In this document: positions 5,109 to 6,939 of the stretch, one piece after another
Layout of the letters: each line of letters opens with the position of its first letter
How positions within the stretch are numbered: position 1 is the first letter of the stretch
Assembly (NCBI GenBank): GCA_050012355.1
Contig: JBEKHI010000464.1
Coordinates: 1 to 6,939, forward strand
Origin: JBEKHI01 sp050012355
GTDB taxonomy: Bacteria > Actinomycetota > Actinomycetes > Streptosporangiales > Streptosporangiaceae
Reading direction: 5' to 3'
DNA: 6,939 nt
Position numbers and translations under genes: made by a program
The notes under the pieces: generated by a model
The model's input: the letters and a program-made list of their open reading frames with translations, nothing else
Database searches by the model: none
What the model was told of the DNA's origin: nothing

Positions 5109-5921
5109 TCAAGCTGCAGGCGGCGTAGTCACCGGGTCGCTAGCGGAGAGTTCACCCGTCCATCCTCCTGGTTCAATGAACCATTCCGTCCCGCAGACAA
5201 CCCGGAATACCGGCGGGGGCGACTGGGCCAGCACACGGTACAACCTGGCCGCTCTCCCCCCGCCGGAAATCGGAGTCCGGTGCACCGCCAGGGCGGCTTG
5301 CTTTTGTGCCGCATAGCGGCGAACGCTGACCCGGTGCGTGATCGCGGACCGCGGCGTACCGTACCCGCGCATCTCAATGAGACGGTGGCGAGTCAGCAAG
5401 CGAAACGCAACAAGCGACCCCGCGAACCGAGCAATCAGCTCCCGCGGCACAGTCGCTTCCGCAACCCGCACTCCGGCCAGCTCGGCCGCCCGCGCGCCGA
5501 CCTGGTGCACCCGTACATGGTCGCGAAGGCCGTTGAAGCCTTGCGGGTCGTAGCTAAGCAGCAGATCCGCCTGCTCGCCAGTCAGCAGATCCGCCTGCTC
5601 GCCAGTCAGCAGAGCAGCCAGCTTCTCAGCCGCTTCCTCAAGGTCCGCCCGCGCGAACCGGGTCCTGCCGGGCGGGTCTTCGAACAGGACCGGCCCGTGC
5701 CCGCTGTCCGCGTAGCCCAGATGCACGACCTCCTGCGCGCCCAGGATCGCAGCGCTAGCCCGTAGTTCCTCCAGCTGCTGGGCAGCCTGGTCGGCCCACA
5801 TGCCGTCGCAGGCCACGACGATGATCACCCGATGTCCCTCGGCGGCTAGCCAGGCAATCGTCCCGCCAGTCAGCAGCACCACGTCGTCAGCATGAGCATG
5901 AAACGACACGACCGTTGCCAC
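5109..5921 (-). CDS. PIG-L/LmbE-family zinc-dependent deacetylase
   Basis: A 270-residue protein with the full PIG-L layout. The family removes acetyl groups from N-acetylglucosamine-type sugars or related conjugates, as in MshB and antibiotic tailoring deacetylases. The N-terminal motif reads FHAHADDVVLLTGGT (residues 7-21) instead of the usual AHPDDE: zinc His (H10) and the two Asp (D12, D13) are kept, but Pro is Ala and the following Glu is Val. The third zinc ligand is in RDHVRVH (H135), where the family's GHPDH is GLRDH. The C-terminal half has FRLLTRHRLIEMRGYG and a VFRVVCGTEWFIE ending typical of the family. LLTGEQAD is duplicated at 104-111 and 112-119. The start is GTG 5921, placed by homology and by TAGACT 6 bases upstream. 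Substrate unknown; activity is uncertain given the substitutions. Confidence 0.88.
   Translation of the reverse strand: MATVVSFHAHADDVVLLTGGTIAWLAAEGHRVIIVVACDGMWADQAAQQLEELRASAAILGAQEVVHLGYADSGHGPVLFEDPPGRTRFARADLEEAAEKLAALLTGEQADLLTGEQADLLLSYDPQGFNGLRDHVRVHQVGARAAELAGVRVAEATVPRELIARFAGSLVAFRLLTRHRLIEMRGYGTPRSAITHRVSVRRYAAQKQAALAVHRTPISGGGRAARLYRVLAQSPPPVFRVVCGTEWFIEPGGWTGELSASDPVTTPPAA
5559..5606. repeat. 24-bp perfect tandem duplication inside the PIG-L gene
   Basis: The 24-mer beginning cagcagatccgcctgctcgc is present at 5559-5582 and 5583-5606, followed by a further partial copy (cagcag, 5607-5612). It is in frame and duplicates 8 residues (LLTGEQAD) before the LLLSYDP strand. The copies are identical at every base, including third codon positions, which suggests a recent slippage event. 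Confidence 0.9.
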
Positions 5922-5927
5922 CGGCGC

Positions 5928-5933
5928 AGTCTA
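5928..5933 (-). promoter_or_regulatory. Candidate -10 (TAGACT) of a leaderless PIG-L promoter
   Basis: On the minus strand TAGACT, a strong actinomycete -10 match, is followed by gcgccg and then the GTG at 5921. The 6-base spacing and lack of a Shine-Dalgarno fit a transcript that starts at the initiation codon. No clear -35 is seen. Confidence 0.45.
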
Positions 5934-6014
5934 ACGAGCGAGTACTGAGAGTTTGGCTTTGAACCAGGAAGGTGGACTCCGTGCCGCACCTGCCCACGCG
6001 CCAGAGCCCTAATA

Positions 6015-6047
6015 CGCAATTGCGCCAGACGTTCCAGCTGGAACGTC
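6015..6047. promoter_or_regulatory. Paired palindromes upstream of the HTH gene
   Basis: CGCAATTGCG (6015-6024) is a perfect 10-bp palindrome, and GACGTTCCAGCTGGAACGTC (6028-6047) is a perfect 20-bp palindrome. Their centres are 18 bp apart, and the second ends 28 bases before the HTH gene start. Being self-complementary to the centre, they are more like dimer-binding operators than transcription terminators. Autoregulation by the downstream HTH protein is a reasonable inference; a recombination or attachment site is the alternative. Confidence 0.6.
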
Positions 6048-6075
6048 GACCTGACCGAAACACGAGGACTTCAGT

Positions 6076-6375
6076 GTGGCCCTCTCAGACTTGAGGTTGA
6101 ACTCCTCGCTCGTGCGCTACCTACGGCAGTATGAGGGCCTCGATCCGTCAGCGGACACGCTACAAGCATCCGAATCGACGTCTCAGCAGTACCAGCCGTG
6201 GTCGATTGAGCGCAGGCTCAGCGAAGCCGACATCCAGACCATCATTAGCGAGTTCCTATCCGGCACGTCCAAGCCTGAGCTAGCCCGCCGGTACTCAGTC
6301 AGCCTGACTGCTCTCAAGGACCTGCTTCGCCGTCGTGGCATCCGCCGTGACGGTCGACGGGACACGCATCACTAA
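6076..6375 (+). CDS. Small helix-turn-helix protein
   Basis: A 99-residue protein starting at GTG 6076, with GAGGA at 6064-6068 and a 7-base gap. The N-terminal 40 residues (LRLNSSLVRYLRQYEGLDPS and a Ser/Gln-rich stretch) are unrecognised. The C-terminal half is a predicted DNA-binding domain: ERRLSEADIQTIISEFLSG (helix 1, about 45-63), TSKPELARRYSV (helix 2), SLTALKDLLRRRGI (recognition helix, about 76-89), then a basic tail RRDGRRDTHH. The pattern ELARRYSVSLTALKDLLRRRGI resembles the C-terminal HTH of serine resolvases and invertases and of free-standing HTH proteins near recombinases in actinobacterial mobile elements. There is no resolvase catalytic domain. It stands just downstream of two palindromes and ahead of a terminator, so it is a single-gene transcript. 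Role as regulator or accessory recombination factor is inferred. Confidence 0.7.
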   Translation: MALSDLRLNSSLVRYLRQYEGLDPSADTLQASESTSQQYQPWSIERRLSEADIQTIISEFLSGTSKPELARRYSVSLTALKDLLRRRGIRRDGRRDTHH

Positions 6376-6382
6376 CAAACTC

Positions 6383-6429
6383 CAGCCCGGTCGCCCCTAT
6401 AAAGGGGTGGCCGGGCTGCTTCGTGTTTT
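6383..6429 (+). terminator. Strong intrinsic terminator after the HTH gene
   Basis: A 15-bp stem (6383-6397 with 6404-6418, including two G-T wobbles) closes a TATAAA loop. The outer arms are CAGCCCGG and CCGGGCTG, the inner arms CCCC and GGGG. The stem is followed by cttcgtgtttt. It begins 8 bases after the HTH stop codon and separates that gene from the DNA methyltransferase. Confidence 0.9.
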
Positions 6430-6511
6430 AGCCCTTTGGCGCTGACACGAACGCAGGGCTCCACTCCACCGTATTTGTTTTGCCTCTCTACCTTTGGGAG
6501 TCTTGCCCACC

Positions 6512-6519
6512 TATATAAG
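6512..6519 (+). promoter_or_regulatory. Candidate -10 region of the DNA methyltransferase gene
   Basis: TATATAAG (6512-6519) is the best -10-like stretch in the AT-richer leader. A start near 6524 would leave a short leader carrying the GGAG Shine-Dalgarno at 6533-6536. No good -35 is at 16-18 bp spacing. Confidence 0.3.
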
Positions 6520-6544
6520 CATACCTTTATTTGGAGAATCAACT

Positions 6545-6939
6545 ATGGAGAGAGGGTTACGCATTGGTTCGTTATGCACCGGATACGGTGGCCTCGACAT
6601 CGCGGTGTTAGCAGTGTTCGGCGGCACGCTCGCCTGGTGCGCTGACAATGACAAACACATATCGACCATCTTGGCGGCACGCTATCCGGACACACCCAAC
6701 CTGGGTGACCTGACGTCGTTCAACTGGCATGAGGTCCCACTTGTAGACATCTTGTGTGCCGGATTCCCTTGCCAGGACATTAGCTTTAGCGGCCGTGGCG
6801 CCGGAATTGAGAAAGGAGCACACAGTGGTATTTGGAAAAACATCGTTAGTGGTATTCGCGAGCTACAACCCACGATTATCGTCGTGGAGAACGTGGCCGC
6901 CATCAGGAGCCGCGGGCTCGGTCGCGTACTCGGGGACCT
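6545..6939 (+). CDS. C5 cytosine-specific DNA methyltransferase (N-terminal part)
   Basis: The frame starts at ATG 6545 (GGAG at 6533-6536, 8-base gap) and leaves the window after 131 codons. These enzymes transfer a methyl group from SAM to C5 of cytosine in a specific DNA sequence, in restriction-modification systems or as solitary phage and ICE enzymes. Motif I is GSLCTGYGGLD (residues 8-18), with CTGYGG in place of the more usual FxGxGG, a form I associate with phage and mobile-element enzymes. The catalytic motif IV is GFPCQDIS with C76, and motif VI is VVENV (113-117). Leu5, Leu10 and Leu22 are all TTA, very rare in Streptomyces-type genomes and dependent there on the bldA tRNA. Base composition is clearly lower in GC than the left part of the window. 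The target-recognition domain and any partner endonuclease lie beyond the edge. Confidence 0.93.
   Translation, partial: MERGLRIGSLCTGYGGLDIAVLAVFGGTLAWCADNDKHISTILAARYPDTPNLGDLTSFNWHEVPLVDILCAGFPCQDISFSGRGAGIEKGAHSGIWKNIVSGIRELQPTIIVVENVAAIRSRGLGRVLGD

Noticed and set aside
5070..5765. Plus-strand open frame opposite the PIG-L gene
   Set aside because: Antisense shadow with Arg/Pro/Gln-rich composition, no start signals and no motifs.
6028..6047. LexA/SOS box reading of the 20-bp palindrome
   Set aside because: The actinobacterial SOS box is GAAC-N4-GTTC; here the half-sites are in the opposite order (GTTC-N6-GAAC).
6436..6645. 69-codon plus-strand frame spanning the methyltransferase leader
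   Set aside because: It runs through the promoter and terminator region and overlaps the DNA methyltransferase start in another frame without any motif.

Overview
The window comes from a high-GC filamentous actinomycete of the Streptomyces type. Supporting signs are the strong G/C bias at third codon positions, GTG starts, several apparently leaderless TAnnnT promoters, and an NRPS gene at the left edge. The genus cannot be fixed from this sequence. It reads as an accessory, rearranged region: intact metabolic genes alternate with clipped or decayed ones, several strong palindromes lie between genes, and the right end switches to visibly lower-GC DNA with phage- or ICE-like content.

Layout. 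(1) 1-1025, minus: the N-terminal part of a non-ribosomal peptide synthetase that begins directly with a condensation domain and runs off the left edge. (2) 1138-2621, plus: a sugar-catabolic pair, namely a 47-residue DeoR-type winged-helix fragment whose stop overlaps the start of an intact GH4 6-phospho-beta-glucosidase. (3) 2653-2826: two 17-bp near-perfect palindromes 31 bp apart, abutting and truncating what looks like a PfkB sugar-kinase remnant on the minus strand. (4) 2817-3455, minus, and 3611-4372, plus: a divergent pair encoding a nitroreductase-family flavoprotein and a class I SAM methyltransferase. The methyltransferase has a good candidate promoter with a tandem CGATATATC operator just downstream of its -10. 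(5) 4379-4957, minus: a TmrB-like P-loop ATPase with a damaged C-terminus and a start conflict between two frames. (6) 5109-5921, minus: a PIG-L/LmbE-family deacetylase with a substituted active-site motif and an in-frame 24-bp tandem duplication. (7) 5922-6939, plus: a divergent intergenic region with a 10-bp and a perfect 20-bp palindrome, a 99-residue HTH protein, a strong intrinsic terminator, and the start of a C5 cytosine DNA methyltransferase with three TTA codons among its first 22.

Working together. The DeoR fragment, GH4 enzyme and PfkB remnant look like pieces of one former sugar-utilisation locus (inference). The HTH protein and DNA methyltransferase probably belong to a mobile element or prophage that begins somewhere after about 5930 (inference). 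I see no complete new defence or biosynthetic system here. The best leads are the palindromic operator arrays, the degraded TmrB-like gene and the mobile-element edge at the right.
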